A DNA stretch of 64,000 bases from contig BJHW01000001.1 in assembly GCA_005405945.1 (NCBI GenBank), positions 5,890,001 through 5,954,000 on the forward strand, given 5' to 3'. Source of the stretch: Streptomyces violaceusniger. GTDB taxonomy: Bacteria; Actinomycetota; Actinomycetes; Streptomycetales; Streptomycetaceae. Below, piece by piece: positions 8,912 to 18,299 of the stretch. The notes under the pieces are model-generated. The model was not told where the DNA came from and searched no databases. It saw nothing but the letters and a program-made list of their open reading frames with translations. How positions within the stretch are numbered: position 1 is the stretch's first letter; each line of letters opens with the position of its first letter. A program made the position numbers and the translations under genes.

Positions 8912-9586
8912 TCAGTAGGCGAGCCGGCTGCCCCCGTCGGGCGCGCTGGTGCTGGCCTCGACCAAGGCGTTCACCACCGTGGCCACCTGAGGCAGCCAGG
9001 GCCGCCCGGAGCGGCGCAGCGGCGGCCGCTCCCAGCGCACCCGCCCGGAGCCGGTCTGCGACGGCGGCAGCACCACATAGCCGCCCTCGCCGTGGAACCG
9101 CAGCGAGCTGGGCACCCAGTCCTGCTGGCTCAGCAGCTCGCCGAGGTCTTCGAGGGAGTACGGCTCCACCAGCAGCGACCAGCGGGTGGGCGTGGCGACC
9201 ACCGGGCCGAGCCGTACGCCCGCCCGGTCGAAGACCGCCAGCGCCCGCGCCCCGGCGACCGCGGGCAGGCTCACCGCGCAGGGCGCGTGGCCGCCGGTGG
9301 CCAGCAGGAGGGGCGCGGAGGGCCGGTTGCCCCACCACCAGCGCACCATGCGCTCGTCCGTGGTGGCGGCGAGGAGAACAGGGTCGAACGGATGTCCACC
9401 CGGAACCGCACATTCCGGGTCGGGGCAGCCGCACACCCGCGGCCGTCCGCCGCCGGACCGGAGTCCGACGCCAGGGACCACGGGCCACTGCCACTCGGTG
9501 GCGCAGGTGAGCGCCGCACGCAGCAGCGGCGACCGCGCGCCGCGCCGCAGCGAGAACTTGCGTCGCCTTCCGAGGATCTCGCGCAT
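8912..9586 (-). CDS. Stand-alone bifunctional DNA primase/polymerase N-terminal domain protein
   Basis: A 224-residue protein resembling the N-terminal prim-pol (AEP) domain usually found at the front of larger replication proteins of plasmids and phages. Here it stands alone. Visible family features are LTCATEWQWPVVPG, the Cys-rich CGCPDPECAVPGGHPFDP, and ATTDERMVRWWW. The start chosen is the ATG at 9586 (REILGRRRKF). The 72-bp in-frame extension to 9658 looks non-coding. I see no obvious acidic catalytic triad, so whether it is an active polymerase is uncertain. Related proteins are common in Streptomyces cores, so it is not by itself a mobile-element sign. Confidence 0.7.
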   Translation of the reverse strand: MREILGRRRKFSLRRGARSPLLRAALTCATEWQWPVVPGVGLRSGGGRPRVCGCPDPECAVPGGHPFDPVLLAATTDERMVRWWWGNRPSAPLLLATGGHAPCAVSLPAVAGARALAVFDRAGVRLGPVVATPTRWSLLVEPYSLEDLGELLSQQDWVPSSLRFHGEGGYVVLPPSQTGSGRVRWERPPLRRSGRPWLPQVATVVNALVEASTSAPDGGSRLAY

Positions 9587-10166
9587 GAGCGCTCGTTCCT
9601 TTCCGTTAACGCCGAGGGCTGTCCGTCGCACTACATCGCACTTCAGATGGCACTTCACTTGGACTTACGTGGCGCTGTCCGGCATCGTTCGGCCCGTCAC
9701 AGCAGGTGGATCACAAGTCACTGCGCGTACAAGGCAGCGCATCACGCCGCAGGCCGAGCGTGGAACATGGCGAGGGGTGGCGCGCGCATGGCGCTTGCCG
9801 TCCGGTTGGTGCCTTCCTCGCCACTCGGGGATGGGCGCGGCCGTTGTGGTCTATGACGCCTGGACCGGCCGCGGGGTTCCGGGGCGATCCGAACTGCCCC
9901 TGCCCCTCTCCGATGTGTACCCGCCGCGGTGGAGACGACGCGCTGTCGAACGACGTCAGTCGACCTCGAAGGGACAGCCTAACGACTTTTTTTCGGCCAA
10001 GTTCAATTCCCCCCAGACACCAACAAGACCACCGGGACAATGCTGGACATCGCATCTGCGCTCCGTGTACATCTGGAGACAGTAGCGGCACAGTAGCGGC
10101 GCAGCACGACAGGGGGTTTGCGATGCTATTGAGCGAGCCGGACCCGGCGGGCGAAGGCAGCGAGCC
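9587..10166. other. 580-bp divergent promoter region
   Basis: Separates the primase-like gene (minus) from the PP2C gene (plus). A T7 run occurs at about 9989-9996. ACAGTAGCGGC is directly repeated just before the PP2C gene (about 10079-10102). No ORF with family-like sequence is seen; the region presumably holds both promoters. Confidence 0.5.
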
Positions 10167-11801
10167 ATGAACTCGCCCCACGCGCCGAAAGTGGCTGGAA
10201 TCGATCCTTCCCTCCCCTCGCCCACGCAAACTGCCGACCCCGTCACACCGCCCCTGGCCGCGCCCAACTCCGGTGTCCAGGACCGGCTCGCGGGCTGGGT
10301 CTCGGACCTCACCACCCTTCATGAGCTCACCGAGCGACTGGTCCGGACCGACACCCTCGACGAGGCACTGCGCGAACTGCTGCGCGCGGGCGCGTCGCTG
10401 GTCGGCGCCCGGCGCGGGCTGGTGGCGCTCGAACCGGCCGACGGGCTCGGCCCGGTGACCACCGTGGGGCTCGGTCTCGGCCACGCCGACCTCGGCCAGA
10501 TCGAGACCATCCCGCGCGGATCCGCCTCCACCGGCCATCTCCTCGACGGTCTGCCCGAGCCGGGCGGCGAGCGGCGCGCCGATGTGACCCACCCCGATAT
10601 CGCCGGTGAGGCCGGCCTCGACCCGCGCCACCGCGAGGTGGCCGCACGGCTCGGCTTCTCCGCGAGCTACGCCGTGCCGCTGGACCCGTTCCGCGCGGCC
10701 CCCTGTGCCACGCCCGGCCTCTCCGCCATCCCCGCACCCGCCCCCGGCGCGGACGGGTCCGGCACCGGCTCCCCGGCGGGCGCGGGCGACCGCCCGGCCC
10801 CCGGCGCCCCCGGAACGACGAGCGTCACCGACGCCCCGCGCCTCCCCGAAACCGGCCCCGTGCGCGATGCCGCACCGGCCGCCGCACCTTCGTCCGGCCT
10901 TACGGCCGCCATGGGCGCCGACGGCCCCTCCGGGCGGCTCGGCGGTGCCGCCTGGCTCTACGACGAGCCCGCCGAGCCCGCGGAGCGCCAGCGCCATCTC
11001 GTGGGCCTGTACTGCCAGTACGCCGCCGCCCACATCGCCCGGCTGATCGAGCTCTCCCGCGCCCGCGCCGCCGTCGCGACCGTCCAGGAGGAGCTGCTGC
11101 CCACCCGGCTGCCCCGCGTCCCCGGGGTGCGCCTGGCCGTCCGCCACCACCCCGGTCCGCGCGGCGGCGGTGACTGGTACGACGCGCTGCCGCTGCCGGA
11201 CGGGGCGCTCGGGCTCTCGGTGGGCCGGGTCTCCGGCTCCGGGCCGAGCGCCGTGGTCGCTATGGGGCGGCTGCGGGCCTCACTGCGGGCGTACGCGGTG
11301 ATGGAGGGCGAGGACCCGGTCGCCGTGCTGTCCGACCTGGAGCTGCTGCTGCGGCTCACCGAGCCCGCCCGCTCCGCGACCGCACTCTTCGCCTACTGCG
11401 AGCCCGGGACGCGCAAGGTGGTGCTGGCCGGGGCCGGGCACTGCCCGCCGCTGCTCACCGGGGAGCGGCGCACCGAGTTCGTGGAGACCACCCTGTCCGC
11501 GCCGCTGGGGATGCTCTCGTGCTGGGAGGCGCCCAGCGTGGAGGTCGTACCGTCCTCCGGAGAGACCCTCCTTTTCTACAGCGACGGGCTGCTCCACCGC
11601 ACCGGGGAGCCGATGGACCGGGCCTTCACCCGGCTGCACACGGCCGCGGCGAGCGCCCCCAAGGGCGTACGCGGCGACCCGGACGCCTTCGCCGACCATG
11701 TGCTCCGTACGGTGCTCCCCGACGGTCCGGCGGCCTCCGCGGGGCGGCCCTCGGAGGACGACACCGAGGACCTCGTCCTGCTCGTGGCGCACTTCGACTG
11801 A
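10167..11801 (+). CDS. GAF-domain PP2C/SpoIIE-type protein phosphatase
   Basis: A 544-residue regulatory serine phosphatase. A GAF sensor domain (about residues 40-280) starts with LTTLHELTERLVRTDTLDEA and is interrupted by a Pro/Ala/Gly-rich insert (about 185-255). The C-terminal SpoIIE/PP2C domain (about 300-540) contains GGGDWYDALPLPDG with a metal-binding Asp, and LLFYSDGLLHR. Such enzymes dephosphorylate anti-anti-sigma factors in partner-switching modules, which fits the two RsbW-like ATPases within 6 kb. No membrane segment. The ATG follows GCGAGCC with only a weak ribosome-binding site. Confidence 0.85.
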   Translation: MNSPHAPKVAGIDPSLPSPTQTADPVTPPLAAPNSGVQDRLAGWVSDLTTLHELTERLVRTDTLDEALRELLRAGASLVGARRGLVALEPADGLGPVTTVGLGLGHADLGQIETIPRGSASTGHLLDGLPEPGGERRADVTHPDIAGEAGLDPRHREVAARLGFSASYAVPLDPFRAAPCATPGLSAIPAPAPGADGSGTGSPAGAGDRPAPGAPGTTSVTDAPRLPETGPVRDAAPAAAPSSGLTAAMGADGPSGRLGGAAWLYDEPAEPAERQRHLVGLYCQYAAAHIARLIELSRARAAVATVQEELLPTRLPRVPGVRLAVRHHPGPRGGGDWYDALPLPDGALGLSVGRVSGSGPSAVVAMGRLRASLRAYAVMEGEDPVAVLSDLELLLRLTEPARSATALFAYCEPGTRKVVLAGAGHCPPLLTGERRTEFVETTLSAPLGMLSCWEAPSVEVVPSSGETLLFYSDGLLHRTGEPMDRAFTRLHTAAASAPKGVRGDPDAFADHVLRTVLPDGPAASAGRPSEDDTEDLVLLVAHFD

Positions 11802-11839
11802 CGCGGGCCCACGTCGGCTGCCCCGTGGACCACGCCGAG

Positions 11840-11935
11840 CGACGCGTGGGCTACCTCGGCGACGCGTGGCCCGGGTCGGCTGACGCGTGGGCCACGTCGA
11901 GCGACGCATGGCCCGGGTCGGCTGACGCGTGGCCC
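11840..11935. repeat. Tandem repeats of about 21 bp
   Basis: Five units of the type CGACGCGTGGCCCGGGTCGG, 20-21 bp each with the last partial, lie between the phosphatase stop and the aminopeptidase P gene. No hairpin-terminator form is evident. The frame of the next gene runs open through them, but no family sequence lies there. Confidence 0.75.
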
Positions 11936-12061
11936 CCTTACGGCCGCGGCTCGAGCGGGACCACGGCCCCCGCTGGAGCCCTGGTCGCCCGGTGCTGCGA
12001 GCCCTCCCGGCCATCAGGCCCCGCACATACGATGGGAGGGGTCCAGTTCGAGGAGGAAGAC

Positions 12062-13528
12062 GTGACCGAGGAGCCCACTTCCGAAGCCCCGGAGACCCCG
12101 GAAGGCGAGGAGCCCATCAAGCAGCGGAAGAACGGCCTGTACCCAGGCGTTTCCGACGAGCTCGCCGCGAGCATGAAGTCCGGCTGGGCGGACACCGAGC
12201 AGCACGACCTGGAGCCCCTCGCGCAGGCTCCGCACACCGCCCGCCGCCGCGCCGCGCTCTCCGCGCGCTTCCCCGGCGACCGCCTGGTCATCCCCGCGGG
12301 CAATCTCCGCACGCGCTCCAACGACACGGACTACAGCTTCCGCGCCTCGACCGAGTACGCGTACCTCACCGGCGACCAGACCGAGGACGGCGTGCTGGTC
12401 ATGGAGCCCGAGGCGGGCGGCGGCCACACCGCCACGCTGTATCTGCTGCCGCGCTCCGACCGGGAGAACGGCGAGTTCTGGCTGGACGGCCAGGGCGAGC
12501 TGTGGGTCGGCCGCCGGCTCAGCCTCACGGAGGCCGAGAAGCGGCTGGGCCTGCCCGCCAGGGACGTCCGCAAGCTGGCCGACGAGCTCAGGGGCGCCAC
12601 CGGCCCGGTCCGTGTCGTGCGCGGTCACGACGCCGGTCTCGAGGCCGCCCTGACCGACAAGGTCACCGGTGAGCGCGACGAGGAGCTGCGGGTCTTCCTC
12701 AGCGAGCAGCGCCTGGTCAAGGACGAGTTCGAGATCGGGCAGCTGCAGGCGGCGGTCGACTCGACCGTCCGCGGCTTCGAGGACGTCGTCAAGGTTCTGG
12801 ACAAGGCGCGGGCCACATCGGAGCGCTATATCGAAGGAACGTTCTTCCTACGCGCCCGGGTCGAGGGCAACGACGTCGGCTACGGCACCATCGCCGCCGC
12901 GGGCCCGCACGCCACCACCCTGCACTGGGTGCGCAACGACGGCCCGGTCCGCTCCGGCGATCTGCTCCTGCTGGACGCGGGCGTGGAGACCACCACGCTC
13001 TACACCGCCGATGTGACCCGCACCCTGCCGGTGAACGGCACCTACAGCCCGCTGCAGCGCAAGGTCTACGAGGCGGTCTACGAGGCGCAGGAGGCGGGCA
13101 TCGCCGCGGTCCGGCCGGGTGCGAAGTACCGCGACTTCCACGACGCCGCCCAGCGCGTCCTCGCCACCAAGCTCGTCGAGTGGGGCCTGGTCGAGGGCCC
13201 GGTGGAGCGGGTGCTCGAGCTGGGGCTGCAGCGCCGCTGGACGCTGCACGGCACCGGCCACATGCTCGGCATGGACGTCCACGACTGCGCCGTGGCCCGC
13301 ACCGAGACCTATGTGGACGGCACCCTGGAGCCCGGTATGTGCCTGACGGTCGAGCCGGGGCTGTACTTCCAGCCCGACGACCTGACCGTGCCGGAGGAGT
13401 ACCGGGGCATCGGCGTCCGGATCGAGGACGACATCCTGGTGACGGAGGACGGCAACCGCGTGCTGTCGGCCGCGCTGCCGCGGACCGCCGATGACGTCGA
13501 GGCGTGGATGGCCCGCCTCACCGGCTGA
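12062..13528 (+). CDS. pepP: Xaa-Pro aminopeptidase (aminopeptidase P, M24B)
   Basis: A 488-residue dinuclear-metal peptidase that removes N-terminal residues preceding proline. The N-terminal domain (NDTDYSFRASTEYAYLTG) is followed by the pita-bread catalytic domain. The metal ligands are visible: two Asp (LLLLDAGVE and TADVTRT), His in HGTGHMLGMDVHD, and two Glu (VEPGLYF and RIEDDILV). The GTG at 12062 is preceded by GAGGAGGAAGA; the long upstream open frame is repeat DNA. Cytoplasmic. Ends 80 bp before a convergent gene, with a terminator between. Confidence 0.93.
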   Translation: MTEEPTSEAPETPEGEEPIKQRKNGLYPGVSDELAASMKSGWADTEQHDLEPLAQAPHTARRRAALSARFPGDRLVIPAGNLRTRSNDTDYSFRASTEYAYLTGDQTEDGVLVMEPEAGGGHTATLYLLPRSDRENGEFWLDGQGELWVGRRLSLTEAEKRLGLPARDVRKLADELRGATGPVRVVRGHDAGLEAALTDKVTGERDEELRVFLSEQRLVKDEFEIGQLQAAVDSTVRGFEDVVKVLDKARATSERYIEGTFFLRARVEGNDVGYGTIAAAGPHATTLHWVRNDGPVRSGDLLLLDAGVETTTLYTADVTRTLPVNGTYSPLQRKVYEAVYEAQEAGIAAVRPGAKYRDFHDAAQRVLATKLVEWGLVEGPVERVLELGLQRRWTLHGTGHMLGMDVHDCAVARTETYVDGTLEPGMCLTVEPGLYFQPDDLTVPEEYRGIGVRIEDDILVTEDGNRVLSAALPRTADDVEAWMARLTG

Positions 13529-13571
13529 GGCGGGCCATGGAGCGGCGGCTCACCGCCTGATCGCGTGGGTC

Positions 13572-13602
13572 CCGTGGGGAGCGGCGGCACCGCTCCCCAC
13601 GG
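13572..13602. terminator. Bidirectional hairpin terminator
   Basis: A perfect 13-bp stem (CCGTGGGGAGCGG with CCGCTCCCCACGG) and 5-nt loop lie between the convergent pepP and AhpD-like genes. No U-tract, as is usual in Streptomyces. Confidence 0.75.
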
Positions 13603-13609
13603 TCCGCTC

Positions 13610-14149
13610 TCAGTCCCGCCCCGGCACCTTGCGGGTGGTCACCGCGATCCGGTTCCAGGAGTTGATCGTGAAGATGAGGGCGATGAGCTGGGCCAGCTCC
13701 CGCTCCTCGAAGTGCCGGGCGGCCCGCTCGTAAACCTCGTCCGGGACACCGCCGGGCAGCAGCGTGACCGCCTCGGTCAGCGCCAGGGCGGCCTGCTCCT
13801 TCTCGGTGTAGAACCCGGCCTCCCCGGCCTCCTCCCAGACCCCCACCAAGGCGATGCGCTCCTTGCTCTCGCCCGCCTTATGGGCGTCGGTGGTGTGCAT
13901 ATGGAGGCAGTAGGCGCAGTGGTTGAGCTGGGAGGAGCGGATCTGCACCAGCTCGACCAGGGCCGGGTCCAGGCCCTCGCGGGCGGCCGCGTCCAGGCTG
14001 ATCAGCGCCTTGAACGCCTTGGGGGCGGCCTTCGCGAAGTTGACCCGCCCGGTCGTCCGCCGCGCCGCCATCGCGGTCTGTGCCGTCATCGCGGTCTGTG
14101 TCGTCGTCTGTGTCGTCGTCGCCGTCTGTGCCGGTGTCGAAGTCGTCAT
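13610..14149 (-). CDS. Carboxymuconolactone decarboxylase (AhpD-like) family protein
   Basis: A 179-residue alkylhydroperoxidase-like protein. The redox motif CAYCLHMHT (CxxC followed by His) sits in the conserved helix, followed by AGESKERIALVGVWEEAG and the C-terminal LIALIFTINSWNRIAV typical of the family. Likely a cytoplasmic peroxidase-type reductase. The first 26 residues are a Thr/Gln/Ala tract from repetitive DNA (GTCGTCTGTGTC), so the true start may be the internal ATG at 14071 (AARRTTGRVNF). Divergent from the MocR regulator with only 47 bp between, suggesting control by it. Confidence 0.88.
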   Translation of the reverse strand: MTTSTPAQTATTTQTTTQTAMTAQTAMAARRTTGRVNFAKAAPKAFKALISLDAAAREGLDPALVELVQIRSSQLNHCAYCLHMHTTDAHKAGESKERIALVGVWEEAGEAGFYTEKEQAALALTEAVTLLPGGVPDEVYERAARHFEERELAQLIALIFTINSWNRIAVTTRKVPGRD

Positions 14150-14196
14150 GGGAATGAAATTAGGCCGCTAAGCGACCCTCTGTAGGGTGCATTTCC

Positions 14197-15672
14197 ATGG
14201 CGGATTCATGGGTCAATTCGGCGAAGATCCTCGGCAGTGACCTCCATCTGGAGCTGACCCGCGCGGGCAGCCGCAGGACCGCCCTGATGGCCGCGCTGCG
14301 GGAGGCCATCCGCGACGGGCGGCTCGCCCCGGGCACCCGGCTGCCGCCTTACCGTTCCCTCGCCGCCGACTTGGGCATCGCCCGGAACACGGTCGCCGAC
14401 GCCTACGCCGAGCTGGTCGCCGAGGGCTGGCTCACCGCCCGCCAGGGCTCCGGGACCCGGGTGGCGCCCCGCCCCGCACCGCCCCCGCCCCGGCGGCGCG
14501 CACCCGGCCGGGAGTGCGGCGGGCGGCCGTCCGGGGCGACCGGCGGCCGCCGCGGGCCCCAGCCCGCCCCGCAGCCGGTGCACAACCTGCTCCAGGGCCA
14601 GCCGGACGCCGCCTCCTTCCCCCGCACCGCCTGGCTCGCCTCGGCCCGCCGCGCCCTGGCCGCCGCGCCCCACGAGGCGTTCGGCCCCGGCGATCCGCGC
14701 GGCCGCCCGGAGCTGCGCCGCGCCCTGGCCGACTACCTCGCCCGCGTCCGCGGCGTACGCACCGACCCCGAGCGGATCGTCGTCTGCGCGGGCTTCGCGC
14801 ACGCGCTGCGGCTGCTGGGCGACACCCGGCTGCTGCGGCCCCGGATGGCCGTCGAGTCCTACGGCCTGGACTTCCACCGCTCGCTCCTGAGGTCCGCCGG
14901 GATCCGTACGGTCCCGCTCCCCCTGGACGGCGATGGCGCCCTTACGGAGGGACTGGCCGACCTCGACGGCGTACGGGCGGCCCTGCTCACCCCCGCCCAC
15001 CAGTTCCCCACCGGCGGTCCGCTGCACCCCGAGCGGCGGGCCGCGGCCGTCGCCTGGGCGCGGGAGAGCGACGGTCTGGTGCTGGAGGACGACTACGACG
15101 GGGAGTTCCGCTACGACCGCCGTCCGGTGGGCGCCGTCCAGGGCCTCGACCCCGACCGGGTGCTCTACCTCGGCTCGGCCGGCAAGAGCCTCTCCCCGGC
15201 GCTGCGGCTGGGCTGGATCGTGCTGCCGGACCACCTGGTCGACGGCCTGCTGGCCACCAAGGGGGAGCGCGAGGGATGGACCGGCGTCGTCGACCAGCTG
15301 ACCCTCGCGGACTTCATCGAATCGGGCGGATACGACCGCCATGTGCGCCGTATGCGCCAGCACTACCGCCGTCGGCGGGATCAGCTCGTCACCGCCCTCG
15401 CCGAACGCGCGCCCCATATCCGCGTCTCGGGGATCGCCGCCGGTCTGCACGCGGTGCTGGAGCTGCCGCCCGGCACCGAGCGGTCCGCCCTCCGCGCCGC
15501 CGCCTGGCAGGGGCTGGCGCTCGACGGCCTCGGCGGCTACCGCCACCCGGACGCCACCACACCGCATCGCGACGGGCTCGTGGTGGGCTACGCGACCCCG
15601 CCCGAGCACTCCTTCGCGGGGGCGCTGGACGCGCTGTGCCGCGCCCTGCCGCCCGAACAGACGGCCACCTGA
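14197..15672 (+). CDS. MocR/PdxR-type GntR-aminotransferase transcriptional regulator
   Basis: A 491-residue fusion of a GntR winged helix (about 25-95; RLPPYRSLAADLGIARNTVA) to a class I aminotransferase-like domain. The PLP-binding lysine is in GSAGKSLSPALRLGW, with the acidic EDDYDGEFRYD before it. Such regulators sense PLP or amino compounds and usually control the divergent neighbour, here the AhpD-like gene 47 bp away. A Pro/Arg-rich linker of about 30 residues joins the domains. It is immediately followed by a 15-bp tandem array. Confidence 0.9.
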   Translation: MADSWVNSAKILGSDLHLELTRAGSRRTALMAALREAIRDGRLAPGTRLPPYRSLAADLGIARNTVADAYAELVAEGWLTARQGSGTRVAPRPAPPPPRRRAPGRECGGRPSGATGGRRGPQPAPQPVHNLLQGQPDAASFPRTAWLASARRALAAAPHEAFGPGDPRGRPELRRALADYLARVRGVRTDPERIVVCAGFAHALRLLGDTRLLRPRMAVESYGLDFHRSLLRSAGIRTVPLPLDGDGALTEGLADLDGVRAALLTPAHQFPTGGPLHPERRAAAVAWARESDGLVLEDDYDGEFRYDRRPVGAVQGLDPDRVLYLGSAGKSLSPALRLGWIVLPDHLVDGLLATKGEREGWTGVVDQLTLADFIESGGYDRHVRRMRQHYRRRRDQLVTALAERAPHIRVSGIAAGLHAVLELPPGTERSALRAAAWQGLALDGLGGYRHPDATTPHRDGLVVGYATPPEHSFAGALDALCRALPPEQTAT

Positions 15673-15697
15673 CGTTGCGGCGGCCACTCGGAGTTGA

Positions 15698-15772
15698 GCT
15701 ACCCGACGTTGCGCTACCCGACGTTCAGCCACCCGACATTGAGCCACCCGACGCTGAGCCGCCCGACGTTGC
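15698..15772. repeat. Five 15-bp tandem repeats
   Basis: Five contiguous 15-bp units (GCTACCCGACGTTGC and variants) in the 124-bp gap between convergent genes. Part of the pattern of short arrays following stop codons in this window. Confidence 0.8.
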
Positions 15773-15796
15773 GGCGGCTCCCTGACGCTGAGGCGG

Positions 15797-16300
15797 TCAT
15801 GACGCTCTGAGCAGCGCCCCTTCACGCCACTTGAGGATCTTGTCGAAGCTCACCACCACCCCGCCGCGACCCGGACGGTCGCGGTAGCGGACATGGTCGG
15901 TGAGGGCCTCGATGAGAAAGAGCCCCCGTCCGTGCTCCGCCTGTGGCGGGGCCGGACTGCGCGGCTGCTGTGGTCTCGGCGCGCCCGCCGGACGCCGCTC
16001 GTTCCGGGTGCGGGCCTCGCGGCGGACGGTGCCACGTCCGGCGAAGCCGGGACCGGAGTCGGTGACCTCGATACGGCAGGTGTCGCCGTCGATATAGGCC
16101 GTGACTCGATAATCCCCGCCCGTGCCGTCGCGACCCCCGTGCTCCACCGCGTTCGCACACGCCTCGGAGAGGGCGACCGACAGATCGTAGGAGATCTCCG
16201 GATCCACTCCGGCCGTCTCCATGGTGCCGAGGAGCAGTCGTCGTGCGAGCGGAACGCTCGCCGCCTCACGGGGCAAATGGAGTGACCACCAGATGCTCAT
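15797..16300 (-). CDS. RsbW-like ATP-binding regulatory protein
   Basis: A 167-residue GHKL ATPase of the anti-sigma type common in Streptomyces. The N box is EACANAVEHGG (Asn50), the G1 box is VTDSGPGF (Asp81), and the G2 box is HGRGLFLIEALTD. A Pro/Arg-rich loop of about 25 residues is inserted between G1 and G2. It starts at the ATG at 16300 (SIWWSLHLPREAASV). No sigma or anti-anti-sigma gene is adjacent; the PP2C phosphatase at 10.2 kb is a possible partner class. Confidence 0.85.
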   Translation of the reverse strand: MSIWWSLHLPREAASVPLARRLLLGTMETAGVDPEISYDLSVALSEACANAVEHGGRDGTGGDYRVTAYIDGDTCRIEVTDSGPGFAGRGTVRREARTRNERRPAGAPRPQQPRSPAPPQAEHGRGLFLIEALTDHVRYRDRPGRGGVVVSFDKILKWREGALLRAS

Positions 16301-16501
16301 GCTCCAGCCTCCCGGCCGCGGCTCGACATACCGTTACGTATTGCCTGGGTCCATGGTCCGTAAGCGTGTTATTGACGTGACTCCGCTCATTCAGCGGACG
16401 CGCTCGATGCGCGAACCGGTGTATGGGCCTGTCCTGGTGTGCGCCGGTACGCCCCACCCGCCGTAGGGAACGCGTCCACACAGTGGGATGATGGCGCGGC
16501 C

Positions 16502-17320
16502 ATGGCTTCCCCTGTCGCCCGTGCCGGCGCCGATCTGCGAATGCTGCGGGCCGCGGTGTTCACCGCGGTCTGCGTCGTGCTGTCCGCGGCGGGGCATGTG
16601 CTGGGCTCCTGCGCCACCGTGCCGCTGTGGACGCTGGGCGTGGGCTGCGCGGCGATGTTCACGGTGGCGCTGTCGCTGGCCGGGCGGGAGCGCTCGCTGC
16701 CCGGGATCGCGGCCGTGCTGGCCATGGGGCAGCTGGCGCTGCACGCGCTCTTCGCGCTCGGGCAGGACCGGGCCGCGGCGGCCGAGGAGGCCGCCCATCG
16801 GGCCGACGCCGCCCAGGGCCAGGTGATCGGCCTGGCCGCCAGGCTGCTGTGCGCCTCGGGCCCCGGGCGGCTCGACGCCGCGACGGCCCACCGGGTCGTC
16901 GCCCACGCGGGCATCGCCCCCTCCGCCGCGCACGGCGGCCCGCACGCCATGTCGGCGTCCACCGCCCCGGCGGGGCAGGCGGCCGGGATGGAGAGCCTGC
17001 TGCCGTCGCTGCCCATGGCCCTGGGCCATCTGCTCGCCGCGCTGGCCATCGGCTGGCTGCTGCGCCGGGGCGAGATGGCCGTATGGCGGGCGGTGCGGCT
17101 GTCGGTGGACGGGGCCCGAGGGGTCGCGGAGGCCGCGCTCGTACGGGCGCTGCGCGCCGCCCTGAGGCTCGTACGGGTGCTCCTGGCCCCTTCGCAGGCG
17201 CCTTACGGCGGGCCGTGCCGTCCGCGCACGGCCGAGCGGGACGAGGGCGGGACGACGGCCCTCGTCCTCCAGCACAGCGTGATCAGGCGGGGACCGCCGG
17301 TTTGGGACCTCGCGGCCTGA
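16502..17320 (+). CDS. Hypothetical integral membrane protein upstream of the copper cluster
   Basis: A 272-residue protein. Hydrophobic segments are at about residues 16-38, 42-60, 68-88 and 160-180. The region between the third and fourth segments is Ala-rich and contains a His/Met-bearing loop (AAHGGPHAMSAS). The C-terminus is basic and probably cytoplasmic. The ATG at 16502 begins the family-like part; its ribosome-binding site is weak. It ends 95 bp before ycnI on the same strand. A role in copper handling is only inferred from position and from the His/Met loop. Confidence 0.65.
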   Translation: MASPVARAGADLRMLRAAVFTAVCVVLSAAGHVLGSCATVPLWTLGVGCAAMFTVALSLAGRERSLPGIAAVLAMGQLALHALFALGQDRAAAAEEAAHRADAAQGQVIGLAARLLCASGPGRLDAATAHRVVAHAGIAPSAAHGGPHAMSASTAPAGQAAGMESLLPSLPMALGHLLAALAIGWLLRRGEMAVWRAVRLSVDGARGVAEAALVRALRAALRLVRVLLAPSQAPYGGPCRPRTAERDEGGTTALVLQHSVIRRGPPVWDLAA

Positions 17321-17415
17321 CCGACGCGACGCTCCTCCAGCGGGACCGGAGGGCGGCCGCGACGTCACCGCACGCGCGCCCACCCATCTGATCATTCCTG
17401 TTCTGGAGTGTTGAC

Positions 17416-18159
17416 ATGAACGCCATGCGTCTCCGCCGTCTGCCGGTTCTCGGCGCCCTCACCGCGGGCGGCCTGGTGCTGCTCACCGCGGGCCCGGCCT
17501 TCGCGCACGTGAGCGTGCAGCCCGGCCAGGCCGAGAAGGGCGGCTACAGCACCATCAACTTCAAGGTGCCCAACGAGCGCGACGACTCCTCCACCGTCAA
17601 GCTCGAGGTGACCCTCCCCGCCGACCACCCGCTCGCCTCGGTGATGCCCCAGCCGGTGCCCGGCTGGGACGTCAAGGTCACCAAGTCCAAGCTCCCCAAG
17701 CCCATGGAGACGCACGGCGAGAAGATCACCGAGGCGGTCACCAAGGTCACCTGGACCGGCGGCAAGATCGAGCCGGGGATGTTCCAGCAGTTCCCGCTCT
17801 CGGTCGGCCAGCTGCCCGACGACGCCGACCAGCTCGCCTTCAAGGCCCTTCAGACGTACGACGACAAGGAGGTCGTGCGCTGGATCGAGGAGCCCAAGGA
17901 GGGCGCCGCCGAACCCGAGAACCCGGCTCCGGTGCTCAAGCTGGTCGCCCCGGCCGAGGGCTCGGACGGCGCCGCGGCGGCGTCCGGCCAGGACAAGGGC
18001 TCCGAGAAGGCCGGAGCGGAGAGTTCCGCCTCCAAGGACGCCTCCGATGACGAGGACGGCAGCGACACCACCGCCCGGGTGCTGGGCATCGCGGGCATCG
18101 TCATCGGCGCCGCCGGTGTCGTCTTCGGCGTGGTCGCCAGCCGCCGCCGCTCCGCCTGA
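17416..18159 (+). CDS. YcnI family (DUF1775) copper-binding membrane protein
   Basis: A 247-residue protein exported by an N-terminal signal sequence (about 1-31, ending AGPAFA). The mature N-terminal His (HVSVQP) is the family's Cu(II)-binding residue. The DUF1775 domain (about 32-165) contains GWDVKVTKSKLPKP and KVTWTGGKIEPGMFQQF. A Ser/Ala/Asp-rich stalk leads to a C-terminal transmembrane helix (about 218-240) and RRR tail, so the domain is displayed outside the cell. It opens a run of copper genes (Sco, PCu(A)C, CopCD, DyP). GGAGTG precedes the ATG. Confidence 0.9.
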   Translation: MNAMRLRRLPVLGALTAGGLVLLTAGPAFAHVSVQPGQAEKGGYSTINFKVPNERDDSSTVKLEVTLPADHPLASVMPQPVPGWDVKVTKSKLPKPMETHGEKITEAVTKVTWTGGKIEPGMFQQFPLSVGQLPDDADQLAFKALQTYDDKEVVRWIEEPKEGAAEPENPAPVLKLVAPAEGSDGAAAASGQDKGSEKAGAESSASKDASDDEDGSDTTARVLGIAGIVIGAAGVVFGVVASRRRSA

Positions 18160-18299
18160 CCGCCGACCACCCCACCGCATGCGTGTGACCGCCGGTGACC
18201 ACGGGTCCTGAACCGACCGCGTGATCCCGGCGGGGCGGCGGGCCCCCGCGCCCGCCGCCCCCGCGCGCCACCGATCCCCCTCTTTTGGAGAACAGCTCC

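Noticed and set aside
11519..12061. Long N-terminal extension of aminopeptidase P
   Set aside because: The open frame runs through the phosphatase end and the 21-bp repeats; the GTG at 12062 has a strong ribosome-binding site and begins the conserved protein.
14206..15825. A 539-codon frame opposite the MocR gene
   Set aside because: Shadow frame without recognizable domains; the plus strand has an intact MocR regulator.
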